Shown here one piece after another: positions 22,791 through 34,721 of a DNA stretch of 64,000 nt (the first letter of the stretch is position 1; every line of letters starts with the position of its first letter). A program made the position numbers and the translations under genes. The stretch spans positions 109,194,833-109,258,832 of the forward strand of contig OZ018321.1 in the NCBI GenBank assembly GCA_963969495.1, given 5' to 3'. Source of the stretch: Ceratothoa steindachneri. Its lineage: Eukaryota > Arthropoda > Malacostraca > Isopoda > Cymothoidae. The notes under the pieces are model-generated. The model worked only from the letters and a program-made list of their open reading frames with translations. It was not told where the DNA came from and did no database searches.

Positions 22791-23640
22791 ATTGTCTCTT
22801 ACTTTTGGAGACCAGATTGTTTAAGAGAGTTGTATGACCTAGACAGCGTTATGAATGAATATCTGGTGCATTTTACGTTCTCACAGCAACTAATAAGTTG
22901 CTTGAGCGGGGAAAGTTGTTGAAAATCACGAATGCAGCAGCTTTGTTTTAAGGAGAATGGAATTCATCAGGAGAATGATGTTCAAGAAAGGAAGATGCAG
23001 CCAGCACAAAGACACTTAGAAGTGTTGGGTCAAACACAGTACGCTTCAAGGCGAGGATGGGGGTATGAAAGACTTTCTTATAAATAGTAAAACGCTTTCG
23101 GGATGTCTTCTATATATCAAAAGACGAAAGAAAATCATCCTAGACCCTGATCCATCAAAGGCTGGAACATCTGAGTATGTTGTGAATACCATACGGCATA
23201 AGAAACATTTCAAAAGAGGCGAAAGGTGTTGTTAATATCACCTTTGTGAATATCTTCCTGATAAACAGGAATACTTGCTGAAAGTAAGAGCAGATCGGGA
23301 CGAGAAAAGATAAAAATGTTTTGGGGATGAGGTGAATCGCCATGTACAGTAAAGAGCGCTGTTTTCTGTACCAGTGTCTACAAGAAATTAAATAGCAGAA
23401 AACGGGTCGAAAATGTGGAGTGTACAAAACAACAGTATAGGAACAGAAAACTGAGGGGGTTTAACTAGAATCAGTTTGCCTTTCTAGTTTAAAACTTGAG
23501 ATAGAGCCAACACAGATGAAGATAAAGACGAAGTCTAGTGCAGCCCAGAGAATAATAGTCTAAATGGCTAGTTAAACTATGCAACCTCTTAACCATACCA
23601 TTTGTGCTCCCACTATCGATCCGAAGATGGAGCATTTATT
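22791..23640. other. No gene recognised
   Basis: Several open frames of 60-90 codons on the minus strand have no recognisable motif. No inverted ends were spotted. Confidence 0.3.
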
Positions 23641-24390
23641 TTTTAGATTTTAGGAGCCCATCTGGCGACTGACTACTTTGGCATAAGTCGCCGTATTCAC
23701 CACAGCCTACTACTAGGATATATTAAAAAAACAAAACAAATAAAGTGGAGGAGGCAAAAGGTTGTACAGTCCGCAAATCTGTGTGCACGAATCAATTCCG
23801 AGTACATGAGACAAGCAGTAGCGGCCCCGCTCGTCCCGGTCCCGGAACAGGAAACGGGCGAAATCACCCAGACTGGGACATTCAACAAGAATGTGCCGAA
23901 CAATCTGAGGCACAACGCAGTCGCTACAATAAGGCGCAGGTGAGCGCTCTATCAAATGACGGTGCCTCTCGCAAATGTGTCTAATTTGGAGACGACAGAA
24001 AGAAGCCTGAAGCCGTCGCGGCATTGCGGTGGAGGTTCATGGGAACAGTTGCGGCGTAATGGCACGCAACTTTAAGTTCCCTCAACCGTCTCCCATCTTT
24101 TTTGCCAAGCAGTCTGGAGAGCTGTCCGTATTCCTGCCATGCAATCGGTGTGAGGAAGAGCGAAACGCTAGTCTAGTCGCTCAGTCCTCGCGGACTCCTT
24201 GCCACCTTCATTGGCGCGCTCATTCCCCGCAATTCCTACATGTCCATGAACCTAGCAGAAGATAATCCCGACATCCAACGTGCTCGCCAAAACCGTAGCG
24301 TCATGGCTATCGCGAACCAAGGGCTGCGGATATTCCAATCCCCTGAGAGCACTTAGAGCGCTTTGTGAGTCGCTATAAATCTTGGAACGG
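23640..24390 (-). pseudogene. Non-LTR retrotransposon (RNase H-bearing LINE), 3' end
   Basis: The minus strand reads IYSDSQSALSALRGLEYP, then VHGHVGIAGNERANEGGKES (RNase H motifs around Asp and His), and then a tail domain with HLIERSPAPYCSDCVVPQIV and RHILVECPSL, the Cys/His segment typical of I/R1-like LINEs. The 3' UTR (about 23700-23640) carries AGCCCATCTGGCGACTG (plus-strand sense), shared with 42555-42610 and 56195-56240. The fragment is 5'-truncated and joins hAT 2 sequence at about 24390. Confidence 0.7.
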
Positions 24391-25228
24391 TTCCAAAACT
24401 TGTATCACTTCTCTCAGCATTGCTATTTCTATTCTTTTAAACTCTTCAACAGTTCGGTTCGATCCTAGGGACTAGCTAAGTTGACTCCGTCGGTTTCCTT
24501 GAAAACTGACTTAAGCATTGCCAGTTGAGAGTTTCATCTAGTAACGTTGGCAAACTGCAGTGAAACCCCAATCTTTTCCAAGAACGGTGCTGCCACAGTA
24601 GAGCGACGTATTGCAGCTACAATACTACAGCACTTGTGTATCACAGTACCAATTGCACTGTTTTTGACACACGGATCATTCAAAGCATCTCGTATGCAGA
24701 GTTGTTGTGTATGCAAAGCAACTGGACCGATCCGGTGGAAGAAAGGCATGCACCTCATTCAGATCGAGTTCTTCCAAAATATCAAGGTCAGTGGTGTCTT
24801 CATTTTTATCGCTACTTTCATTCATTACTTCATTTCCATATAATCCTGGTAGACATACATCAAGTGCTTTCAACATAGACGAGGCATTGTCTGCAACCAC
24901 CTTCCTCACCTTGCCACAAATTCCGAATTTAGTGACTATATCCTAATTTGCTGTTGCGATGTTCACAGCTGTATGTCGTTATATAAATTGATCGCAAGCA
25001 ATGACACGCGACTTTAGCTCCCATGATGAGTTTATGAAGTGTACAGTGACGGCAAGAAACGATATCATTTTCCGATTCGTGCAGAGGTCCAATGTCAGGT
25101 ACATACGATTGATATGTTCGAATTTTGTCATCAATTGCGACTCGATGTCTTTCGCTCTCTGCAGAAGTAAACTGTTTCTAAAACTGTTTCGTGAATCATG
25201 GTTCTCTCTGACTCTCAGTCTTTCTCTT

Positions 25229-25296
<68 letters not shown>

Positions 25297-25494
25297 AGTT
25301 TGCATATCATCCTCAAATGAATTAGACTCGAATTTAAAATACAAATTACTTTTTATTGTGGGTGCCATAATACAAATACAAATACAAAATACTTTTTACT
25401 CTGGATGCTAAATACAAGTAGAAATATAAATACATGAAAATTGTATTTAAATACAATTCAAATACAAATACAATTGTATTGGATCCATCCCTAT
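24390..25494 (-). pseudogene. hAT transposon 2 fragment (ZBED-like transposase)
   Basis: The minus strand from the terminal ATAGGGATGGATCCAATAC (25494) passes GTATTTAAATAC-like subterminal repeats. It then encodes INRMYLTLDLCTNRKMISFL (first Asp region), ELKSRVIACDQFI, KVVADNASSMLKALDVCLPG (second Asp), SCFAYTT followed by LHTRCFE, QLCIRDALNDPCVKNSAIG, SLQFANVTRWNSQLA and AMLREVIQVLEPFQDL. The other end is replaced by the LINE fragment. Frameshifts are present. Confidence 0.75.
25208..25293. repeat. (CT)n microsatellite inside hAT 2
   Basis: About 40 CT units with a few TTT interruptions, in the N-terminal part of the hAT 2 frame, where it would encode Arg-Glu repeats on the minus strand. 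Confidence 0.95.
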
Positions 25495-26258
25495 CTAATG
25501 CCATCTTTTAAATCATTTGTCACTAAACCTCTATGTGTGCCACACGTTCTAATATGATCCTCTATCCACACCGTATCACATCCAAACTTAGAAAATATTT
25601 TGAAACCGAAGATGTGTGTGGATTGGAGTATAAATTTAGCTCAGACTATTCATATACTGTTGATTTTTTCCATCATCTTCGTCGACTTATTCATGAACAC
25701 CCAATTGATCGGATTGAATTTTTGTATAGTGGGTCAGTCCAACCACCTTTCAACTGCAATAACGGAAAGGAAGTACTTGAATATTTCCATTTTATGGATT
25801 TAGAAGATTTATCAACGGTGAAAAATTAAAAAACCAGCATATGGATTAGTTTTTCTTTGTATGAGGTCTATCCGATCGTCACGGTACATGGAGGGATAGG
25901 TTTTTCTGCATATTACATTTTAACATGGTGAACGATGGTGATAAAGTAGTGAACATCGCTATATTTGACACAAAACTCCTGTTATTTCCCTTTCTTTCTT
26001 TCGTGGTATTTCCATCAGCTCACTGATATGATGAAAACCAAGATTGAAGAGGCAAAATATGAAAGAATTCTCCTTTTCACAAGATCAAGAGAATGTGATG
26101 AGTTATTTTGTACTCAAATTAAAACATTGGTAGTATAACGCGTATTATTTCATCTTTATTATATTCATATTAATCAGAGAATATTATAAATGATAAAAAA
26201 TTATATTCATAAAGAGTTCATAATAGCTGACAGGGATTCAATGTATAGTAACTTTTTT
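25495..26258. other. Flank of the Polinton-type element; small unassigned frame
   Basis: A plus-strand frame 25533-25829 (98 codons, MCATRSNMILYPHRITSK...) is not recognised and shows no signal peptide or membrane segment. A second plus-strand stretch near 26020-26140 is Lys/Glu-rich. No terminal inverted repeat typical of a Polinton end was identified here. Confidence 0.25.
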
Positions 26259-28527
26259 TTAAATGTCATGTAAGATTCCATTGAAACCAAAAGGTATGGC
26301 TCGATAACTCCCTAGGAGTTCAACTACTTTAAGAAATGTCTTTCTCAAAACCTTTTCCCCTCTCCCTTCGTCCACTCCACCGTGTTCCTCGGCTCTGAAA
26401 CCCATAAATGGGACAAGGATATGGCTATCAGCATTCTCTCTATCATTGGTTCCAACTATGCGTTTCATAGTATCGTAGTTAATTATATCCTTCGTCTGAC
26501 GGTTAATTGTTAATCGTTTAGCACGAAGTATATACTTCACCCCACTCGTCGTATGGTTAGGTACTGAATAGGATTTGGGACCAATAGAGCAGAATTAATC
26601 TCCATACGCATCGACACCGTACACAGCTTTGATCTTATCGGTGGGATCACCTAGGAATTCTCCAATTCAAGGTTGTGGGTCATCTTTACTAGCAAGGTAC
26701 TAGCAGGTGTACTGCGACACTGTCTGTGTCACAGTACATTGTCTGTGAATGCTGCAATTGGAAGATTCGTTACGTGGGAGTCAACTTCTAAATGTTCAGC
26801 ATTCGCCACTTTCGCTATGTCTCTTACATCATGGTGCAAACCACAAATGACCGTTTTAATACCGTGAATCCTCTGAGCGAACTTTCTCTAGAGACTGTAA
26901 AGGAAGAAAATTTGATCAGGATTAATGGGCTGGGGTTTTTTTTATTATTATTATCGCTTTCAAGTTTTAGAAATTATTGACTTCATACTTGTTGTACAAT
27001 GTGTTGATATTTATAAAAAAAATCACATTTTTAATGTAATATATCAATGCAGAAAGACTAATCACAGGAAGAAATCTTTACCCGTTTAGACAGAGCTTTG
27101 CACTAAAACGCTTTCCAGGATTCCTTTCGATTTTGTCTATTTGTATGCGTATCCCCTCAGCATGATTCACCGTCTTTACATATTCCATTTTCTCCTTCTC
27201 TCTATCCACTCTTCGCGGGAATCCAGAAGCTTCTATTTTTTCTTCTAGGAAGGTTTTTATATACTCTGCAAACAACCCATCCCTCTTTTCAAACTCCAAA
27301 AACTCGTAAATTTTCTTGATCTTATACACTTTTTCCAGGGCAAGTTTTAGTTCTGGGGTTGTGTACACTCCGCAAATCATACTTTGCTTTTCAGAGTCAT
27401 CGACTCGCGTGAGTTTTGTGTGAAAGTAGGTTTACCACCTATGAATTGAGGGAGAACCGCAATATACAGATCATTAGGAGGGAGAATATCAACTTTGACG
27501 ATACCAAAATATTCCTCATTCACACCCTGAGTGAATTCTTGAATAGACGGAATTTCTCGCACAGATACGCAACGTCGAGGTGATCCTACGGGATAGGGAT
27601 TCTTTTTCATGCAGTACACATATAAGGAGAAAAATCGCCGTAATGGATTTTCACACCTTCGGTTCGTAGGTAGTATAATATAAATGGGTTACATCTGCCG
27701 CCAAAAAATGCACTCCCCAGATTTACTTCACCATTCACTACATCGGCGGAGATTCTATTAACTGTCTCACGTCGTCCTTCAATGGTTTACATCATGATTT
27801 CAAATTCACACTCCCAGAGAAGGATAACCTTGCATTCGCAACCGAGAATTCGATTACTCTCTATTGTGTGGTAATAGAGGCCCAACGACCCACATCAACC
27901 AATGGAAACATCTTGTTTGAGACTACAGTCCTCTTTCTGACACCCATGCCAATAGCATCCATGAAAGAGAAATACGGTTCCTCCTCCTCTAACATGTTCT
28001 TCAAACATAAGCCAACGTATAGCCTTATAAGAAAAGGCTTCTGATTTCTTCCTGTTGATAATTGCAATCAAATTTTCTGGTAAGAAGACATCTTTATAAA
28101 CCTTGTAACACAAGGAAGCTATTGGGATGCAAGACTGAATAGGATCAATGTTAGATCTTCAGATGAACGAACACCTAAACTTCTCAAAACACAGGCGAAG
28201 GATGGAAACATCTTGAATGCAGTAATTAATACACTCTGTACAAATATTATATTATTCTTCCTGGAATTCGGGTAAAAATTACTGTCAAAGTATTCTTTTT
28301 CCTCATTGTTCATTTTCTCATAGTTGAAATACCTTTTTTTTAGGAACCGGACCAATATAGCTCAAGGTTTCCTCTGAAAGAAAATCGTAAGGAAAATAAC
28401 CTTTCTTCTATTTCGAAGATTACCATTGTTTTGGGCAGTTTTTTTTAGCGATCAGAGCATGAATAAGAGTGTATCCTTAAAAAATATGTCCTCAACGAGC
28501 TCCAATTTTTCGTCCCCGCTTCATTGG

Positions 28528-28632
28528 ATTAGAACTTTCAATCTTGTAGTTCGTTTTTATAGGATTCCTGCAGGCCATGCAATAATACCATCTAATTTTC
28601 GATTTAATCGAAATAAAATATATAGAGGACAT
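28528..28632 (+). repeat. Inverted repeat arm in polB exonuclease region (pair of 29626-29730)
   Basis: About 100 bp including TAGGATTCCTGCAGGCCATG, GCAATAATACC and TCGAAATAAAATATATAGAG. The reverse complement recurs 1 kb away at 29626-29730 with roughly 6-8 mismatches. This arm lies at the expected place in the exonuclease coding region, so it is the original. Confidence 0.85.
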
Positions 28633-29625
28633 CAAATTTGGCATTGTTATATACCATCACATATGTTTTCACATTTTCTCTTGATCTTCTTATTCGTATT
28701 AACTCTTCTATAAAGGGTTTACAAGGAGAGCTTTCAGTATGTCTTTTAAAAATCCTTGTTCATGGACCACAGTTCTTACATTTGTTATATGTTTCATTCT
28801 CATTATCAAAACAGATTTCACGGATTATCTGCATAACCGATATATAGGAAAAAGTATGAAGGAGCCCACTTTTTTATACGCTTCAATAATCATAATACAC
28901 GGCATTCCATTTCTTTAACATCGACTTCTTCGACCTCTTCCTCCAGCACGTATGCTCTGCTCCATCCGCTTTATAGTATGTATAACATTTAGAAAAAAAC
29001 AACTTCTCACACTCGTGTCGTCTCATCCAGTTTGCACTCTGCATGATTATACGATTACATCTACAACACATGCAAATCTTCACACAAGTATGAAGCTTCT
29101 GGTGCGTGTTAAAACACGATTGGGTGTAGAATGATAAATTGCATTCATTACTTAAAATCCCTCGATTTCTTTCTCCATCACAATGCCCAAGATACTGACT
29201 GCACACCCCTTCACAATCTTTTAGGTGGACTGTAACGTTGTCATGGAACGTATAGAAAGAAAAACGAAGTATCTTGTTTTTCATATATGTATCACTAATG
29301 TTTCGAATTGGATAATAGGTTTCACTTTCAAGACCAATGAATAGGACTGGCGATGATTTTTCAGGATATGTTGGTCGATGAAGTAATTTGAATTTGCGTT
29401 CATCTCCTGTAGCTGTAAATATGAGGATCCTGTATATCTGCTCGCGTTTTATCAAGGAGAAATCATATACAGTGATGGCATCTTTGTACACAAGATTACA
29501 TTTACTTGCAAACTCTTGAAATTCTTTTATTATTGTTGGAAGCCAGAAGTTTTTGTAAGCAACATTCTCCTCCATTTATTTCCCGAGAACTGAGGAAACA
29601 AAGGCCCAGCCTGCAGGATTTATAT

Positions 29626-29730
29626 GTCCTCTATATATTTTATTTCGATTAAATTGAAAATTAAATTGTATTATTGCATGGCCTGCAGGAATCCTATAAA
29701 TACGAACTACAAGATTGATGGTTCTAAACT
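29626..29730 (-). repeat. Inverted copy of the polB exonuclease segment
   Basis: Reverse-complement duplicate of 28528-28632, placed between the polB N-terminal domain and its Cys/His-rich domain, where it breaks the reading frame. It carries the CCTGCAGG and CTCTATATATTTTATTTCGA words in opposite orientation. Confidence 0.85.
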
Positions 29731-30249
29731 AAATTGTATACATACGCAGACTGGAATGCTGTCTCGAATAGTCCCATGATATAATCGAATAGTGTTGATT
29801 CACACAGTTGAACGAATTGAAATAGATCGTATCATCGGTTGCAATTTCAAAACTTATATTCACACGATAATCGTCCTCCTGAAGCCATTGCAGATTCAAT
29901 ATGTGCCGTGAAAGATCACGCACAACTCGACCAAGACTATCTTCTATAGGCTTATATCCGATTACACGGTATAAAATAATGAGAATGTTTCCATGTCTGT
30001 TTTCTCTTAAGGGTATAATTTTTACACGAGAATGATTTTCTCTTTGCTGGAAACGATATTCTTGCGTATGAGGGTACGAAGTTCTACATGGTTCATTTAC
30101 GTTTTCATCCGAAAAAAAATAGTGTTGTTACATGACCTATCTTCTATGTTTGAACGTTCACCTTCCATTGTGAGTTCTACATCTTCATCGTCGGAGCTCA
30201 GTGTAATGGCATCGTGGGTTGAAGGTTCTAGAATGTTATGAATGCGTAT

Positions 30250-30905
30250 GGGGTAAAGTGTAAAAGGGAGTGACCGATGTTAAGGCGGATTCTTTATTTA
30301 TGATGAGGGAAACCGCAGGGTCCTTTTCTCCATCCTTCGAGCCTACCTATTTGGAGGAGGAGCACTCCATAACCGGTGACAAGGCCTACTTCTTCAGGTC
30401 TCCTGCTGGAAGCTAAGGACGGAGGAACGGAGGTGATTGATTCTCTACATTTTGACTTAAGGATCTAAAGTGTACTCCCGGATTATAATGAAAATGGTAA
30501 ATACTGACTCACTGTTGAAGGCTGACTCTTAACTGCCTGACTAATAATATAATAATGATCTTGACCCATGAGAGTCGTCTCTATATATATGTTTCTTCTT
30601 CTAGGGGCGTGACTTCCATTTGTCCGTAGGGCGGACCAGTAGTCTAGCTCGTTCGTTATTTCCATCCCTTGGTTGGAGTTTCCGATGTCTCTCTGTATTT
30701 GTCGTGCCTAAAAATTTCCCATAGATTTGGCTGAATCGCTAGTTGCAGGTCTCGGTGAAATTTCTCTGATCGGAGCCTATATTTGTTCAGTTGCTAACAA
30801 ATGTTCTCATTAAGCGAATGTTTGTTTGTGTGCGGCCCTCGTATTTGACCAAGTAGTCACTTTGACATCTTTGTTTTTCCGCTCGACTCTTAGTGACCCT
30901 TTGCC
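30250..30905 (+). other. LTR-like insert between polB and the ATPase
   Basis: Composition rises in GC and no Polinton coding similarity is seen. CATAACCGGTGACAAGG at about 30370 resembles the leader found after gypsy LTRs here (CTATAACTGGTGACTCG before the gag of gypsy C, about 39160). The ATPase resumes at about 30925 without its Walker A region, suggesting that this segment replaced or interrupted the ATPase 5' end. Boundaries are uncertain. Confidence 0.35.
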
Positions 30906-30924
30906 TGCGATCTATTTGTACAGT

Positions 30925-31387
30925 TTAACAGATATAAAGTTTAAAGTCCTAATTCTCTTCGGTTCCCTATTTATTCAAAATGAAGTAATGTTTCACGAAG
31001 GTGTGTATGATGTGTCATCTTTGGATGGAAGAAGTCCTTATTTTAGATGAGTTAATGCAGAAGATAGATGCAAATATATCAGAAATATTTACAGTGACCT
31101 CCTACCATAAGAATATTGCCATATTCCTAGTGGCCCAAAATCTATTTTATAAAAATTCTGATATGCGCCATATTGCCTTAAATTGTCCCAATCTAGTCTT
31201 ATTTAACCAGAGAAGAGACATCTCCCAGACAAATATATTCACTGGACAAATAATACCTGGGGAATGGAACAGCTTTATGAAGATATAGAAAGAAGCAGTC
31301 TCAAAACACTATGGTTATCTGCTCTGCGACTTCAGTCCTTTCGGACAGGAATATTTCCAAACGAAATCGAGAGCGTATATCTTTTAG
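30925..31387 (+). pseudogene. Packaging ATPase (A32/FtsK-HerA type), 5'-truncated
   Basis: Likely genome-packaging ATPase of the element. Visible in order: FKVLILFGSLF, EVMFHEGVYDVSSLDGR, then after a frameshift VLILDELMQKIDANISEIFT (Walker B, LILDE), SYHKNIAIFLVAQNLFYKNS, NCPNLVLFNQRRDISQTNIF, and a C-terminal tail ending with TAG at 31385-31387. The Walker A loop (GxxGxGK[ST]) should lie upstream and is missing. The stop is two bases from the next start codon, so the two genes were arranged compactly. Confidence 0.75.
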
Positions 31388-31388
31388 A

Positions 31389-32405
31389 ATGAAAAGATAC
31401 GAGTATCTATTCCATACGTTCCCCACTCTCTCTAAAAAGATAAAAAAATCAATCATAGGAAGCATAGATAGTGATTTTGTCAAATGTGTATGTGAAATGT
31501 GTCTTAATCTAATAAAAGGTAATGTTCCGATGACAACATTGCAGAAACAAAAGATATCACGATTCAAACGGTTGATACTTATGTTAGCTCAGAAGCCAGC
31601 TCATATACGTCTAAAGAAAAAAACTAATAAATCAGTGTTGAGGATCGTTTCTACCAATCTTCTTTCCTGTTATAGAACCTATCCTCTCCAACCTTCTAAG
31701 ATGAGAAAAATGATTGTTTATCACGGAAAAGAGAGAGAAGTACCTCCAAACTTAATCCCACCACAAGAAAGACTTTTATCTTTGGAGAGAGAGTTGACTA
31801 CTATACTAAATAATTCATACATCCCACCAGATAGACGTATTATACTTTACCAGAACGCGTTGGAAAACTATTTGAAACAGTACGATAAGGTTGTGAACAC
31901 ATCTACCGTTAAAGTCAATGAAAGTGACAAGGGTCAAATAAACGGTCATACAAATAAAGTACTGGAAAAAGTGGAGCCTAGTGTTCGTGAAAGAGATAGA
32001 TTAATTTATCAGAAACCCAAAGATACTCAGGGATTCAGTTGGGGTAATGATGGGGGTGATTTACTATCGATGATAAAATACTTTCACAATCTAACTTTAT
32101 CGACCTACTCAATAATTTAGCTAGAAATTGGAACAGATCAGCACCCACCTTCTGGGGAGGAAGTAAGAATAAAATTAATATCTTCTACTTCCCCTAAATC
32201 TATCATAAATCACTCACAATGTCAGAAAGAGTTAGAAAATATTACTCACACATCAACTTCATCTACATCAAGCTCAGTGGTTCGCTTAAACACACGTCGT
32301 ACTTCTTTTTATCGTCAACAGGAAAAACTAAGAAACTGGTTGAAATATTTTATCAATTTTATCGATGAAAGATGGCAACTAGACGCACCAATTAAAGGAT
32401 CGTAG
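31389..32405 (+). pseudogene. PX-like basic Polinton protein
   Basis: ATG at 31389 (MKRYEYLFHTF), one base after the ATPase stop codon. The first ~90 residues are basic and contain CEMCLNLIKGNVPMTTLQKQ and HIRLKKKTNK, a conserved segment of a small Polinton/adintovirus protein of unknown role. The second half (PPNLIPPQERLLSLERELTT and RRIILYQNALENYLKQYDKV) looks like a separate helical domain. The two may have been joined by a deletion near 31640-31700. The frame ends at 32118-32120. Similar sequence continues in another frame to about 32405 (LRNWLKYFINFIDERWQLDA). Function inferred from context only. Confidence 0.6.
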
Positions 32406-32619
32406 AAATTTAAGTGGCTACTCCACTGATATGCTACTACGAGCCAATACATGAATATTCAAACCGCGGCTAAAAAAACCCTTATCCTATCAGACTCTCT
32501 CTCAGTGGCTGTCCAGATTCACTCGAATACTCACGCGTAAGAAGCTATGTCTCGTTTCCAGGTGAAGCAAATTATACAACAAGAATATAAAATTAATATA
32601 TTCAGCCTTTGAAAAATTA

Positions 32620-33180
32620 TTAGAACAAAATCGGGTTATGTTAGAGTATTCTATGAAAATACCTACGGAAGAACTCGCTATAATGATAAACTATTTCTTT
32701 GTGAAGATGAGTTTGGGGCAATACACAGGTTAAAACAGGAAAATTTTCCCTATGTAGATCGACTAGTGAAGGACTACAGTGTAAAACAGCTAAAGTATGT
32801 AGTGAGGGCAAATACAAACAGTCTATTTCCAAGTATACATTTCGGGTTTTACTCAAAAAGGGATGAAGAGTTCATTCCTACACGATATTAAAACACGCTA
32901 TACATTGAGTATGAAGTCAATACTTTTATAAAACTTGAAGACGAGTTTCATCAAAGTTTTCGTCGGATGATGTGTTTACAGAATGTGGTTGATGCTTGTT
33001 ATCTTGCATTCAACGATGGACTCGATGAATACCGAAAACTTCAACCTACTATCACAGAAGATGAGTTTATAAAAATGATTAGTTTAATGAGTTCCATTAT
33101 TTTTTCAACGAGAGATGGAGCACTATCGAACTTGTGAAAGAATTTGTCTTCAGGGATCTTTACGACTACGTCACCATGAC
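32620..33180 (+). pseudogene. Unrecognised protein in the Polinton gene cluster
   Basis: One long frame with a single TAA at about 32889-32891. It reads SGYVRVFYENTYGRTRYNDK, then LFLCEDEFGAIHRLKQENFP, LKYVVRANTNSLFPSIHFGF, and after the stop TLYIEYEVNTFIKLEDEFHQ, MMCLQNVVDACYLAFNDGLD and IKMISLMSSIIFSTRDG. No start codon is evident at the 5' side. I see no adenain catalytic triad, jelly-roll signature or metal-binding cluster and cannot assign it. Its position between the PX-like gene and integrase, and its high coding quality, suggest a real element gene. Confidence 0.55.
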
Positions 33181-33574
33181 GTGTAAATAAAATTTAATAG
33201 AATATCTATCAATCAGTCTCACCATGGAAGTCCAGAGGATGGAGTGTCACCAGTCTGCGTCATCAAGTCTTGCAAGAAGAAAGTTTAAGTTCATCCCAGA
33301 TAAAAATATTTTTTTATTAGAGCACGAATAGTTAACAAAGGTTTATTCAAATTCTAGATCATATAAAAATACCTTCTGATTTTAATTTTTTAAAAATATA
33401 AAGTTGGATTAAAAATACAGATATACCGTTTTCCTGACTCGATTAACCCAGCTCTTTTGATTCAGAGAATCATTAAATGTGTACAAAGTAATAAGGTTGC
33501 GGACATCCATGAAATTCTAATTGAAATTAGGTATTTTAACCTAGATGTAAAATAAAATTGGATCTTAAGATAAG
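33181..33574. other. Spacer before integrase
   Basis: AT-rich sequence with no recognisable coding motif. Short plus-strand frames only. Confidence 0.3.
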
Positions 33575-34683
33575 ATGTCTTTTATTGAATAGTTATATAA
33601 GAGTGTAAATGAATCAGATATTCAGTTACGCTTATATACATTCACGAGTCTGCCAACATCTTTTGGTGGGGTAACTCGGCTATTCCAATCTGTAAACAAG
33701 ATTGCTAAAAGATCTGATGTAGAAAGCTTTCTCTCAGGTTTGGATATCTATACACTACACAAGCCCGTACGAAAAAGATTCAAGACGAAACATGTAAAAG
33801 CACATGGCTCAAACGAGATTTAGCAGATAGATCTAACTGTAATGTGCAAATTGTAAAGTTTTAATTATTGTGTACTTTACATACTCTTTGTAATTGACGT
33901 ATATTCTAGATATCTCTGGCTAATTCCTTTAAAGAAGAAGACGGATCAGGTAGTGTCAAATGCTATATGAACTTTTATGGAAGAAAGCAGATGGATTCCA
34001 TGTTATATATGTTCCGATGATGGAGGAGAGTTTAAAGGAAGGAAGGTGAAAGGCTTATTGAGCGAATATAATATCGGCCTATATCATGTTCACTCACTAA
34101 ACAAAGCTAGTCTTGTAGAAGGTGTACAAAGAACAATAAAGGAAAGACTTTCTAGATATTTTACCTTTAATAATACATGGAAATACATCCACGTGTTAGA
34201 TGATTTTGCAAGGGCTTATAATTAATTCTAAACATAGAATGCTTGGGAACACATCGTTCAAAGTTATACATGATGTTTTTAGACCAAATTAGAGAGCTGA
34301 AGGTAAAAAAAAGAGGTTTCTATATAAGATCGGTGATTATGTTCGAATTTCACGCGTTTCCAGTAATTTTTAAAAAGGATACGAGGTAGGTTGGAGTGAG
34401 GAAATCTACAAGATATATATAATTTCAAATATATTAGACCTGTACTATATTGAAGATTTAAATGGAGAACATATTGAAGGTAGGGTTTATGAAGAAGAGC
34501 TACAGAAAGTAAAGTTTGATTCCCGTAAGAAATATGTAGTGGAAAGGATAGTTAAAGCGAAAAGGCACGGAAAAAAAGCTATATTTAGTACGATGTCGAG
34601 GGCACCCAAAGTCGTTTAACTCACATGTCAAGACATGTGATATCCCCAACCAACTGATCACATGCATTCATCAAGTCATATAA
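33575..34683 (+). pseudogene. Polinton integrase with C-terminal chromodomain
   Basis: Retroviral-type DDE integrase that would insert the element. An ATG at 33575 opens the frame, with a TAG six codons on. TSLPTSFGGVTRLFQSVNKI and FLSGLDIYTLHKPVRKRF precede the core. EIQQIDLT-like sequence holds the first Asp (a stop replaces one codon). CSDDGGEFKG holds the second, and SLVEGVQRTIKERLSRYF holds the Glu, with 33 residues between by my count. VIDVYSRYLWLIP-type residues can be read across a frameshift at about 33880. The C-terminal part (YKIGDYVRISR, YVVERIVKAKRHGKKAIFST) is an SH3-like region plus chromodomain, whose end continues in another frame to the TAA at 34681-34683. Confidence 0.8.
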
Positions 34684-34721
34684 AGATAGGAGATGAAGAA
34701 GGTTTTTTATCAGTTGTGAAG

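Larger units (their letters stand above)
26259..30240 (-). pseudogene. polB: Protein-primed type family B DNA polymerase (Polinton)
   Basis: The polymerase of the element, read on the minus strand in pieces. An N-terminal domain spans 30240-29740. A Cys/His-rich domain follows (29575-28883: HTCVKICMCCRCNRIIM and EHTCWRK). Next are 3'-5' exonuclease remnants (about 28720-28380), FHGCYWHGC (about 27990), FSLYVYCMKKNPYPVGSP (the SLYP motif A region, about 27635-27575), the helix-rich segment FAEYIKTFLEEKIEASGFP (27265-27210) and motif C MYCDTDS at 26739-26719. GVKYILRAKRLTINRQTKD closes the thumb region. Motif C is intact, but there are several frameshifts, and an inverted 100-bp copy of its own exonuclease region sits between the first two domains. 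The start is not definable. Confidence 0.85.

Noticed and set aside
25533..25829. A 98-codon plus-strand frame as a host or Polinton gene
   Set aside because: No motif, no related copy in the window and no start context that helps. Left as unassigned.
34662..34721. Start of the minor capsid gene at the upstream ATG (34662)
   Set aside because: The conserved N-terminus begins at MESASFY (34722). The upstream 20 codons overlap the tail of the integrase chromodomain in another frame.
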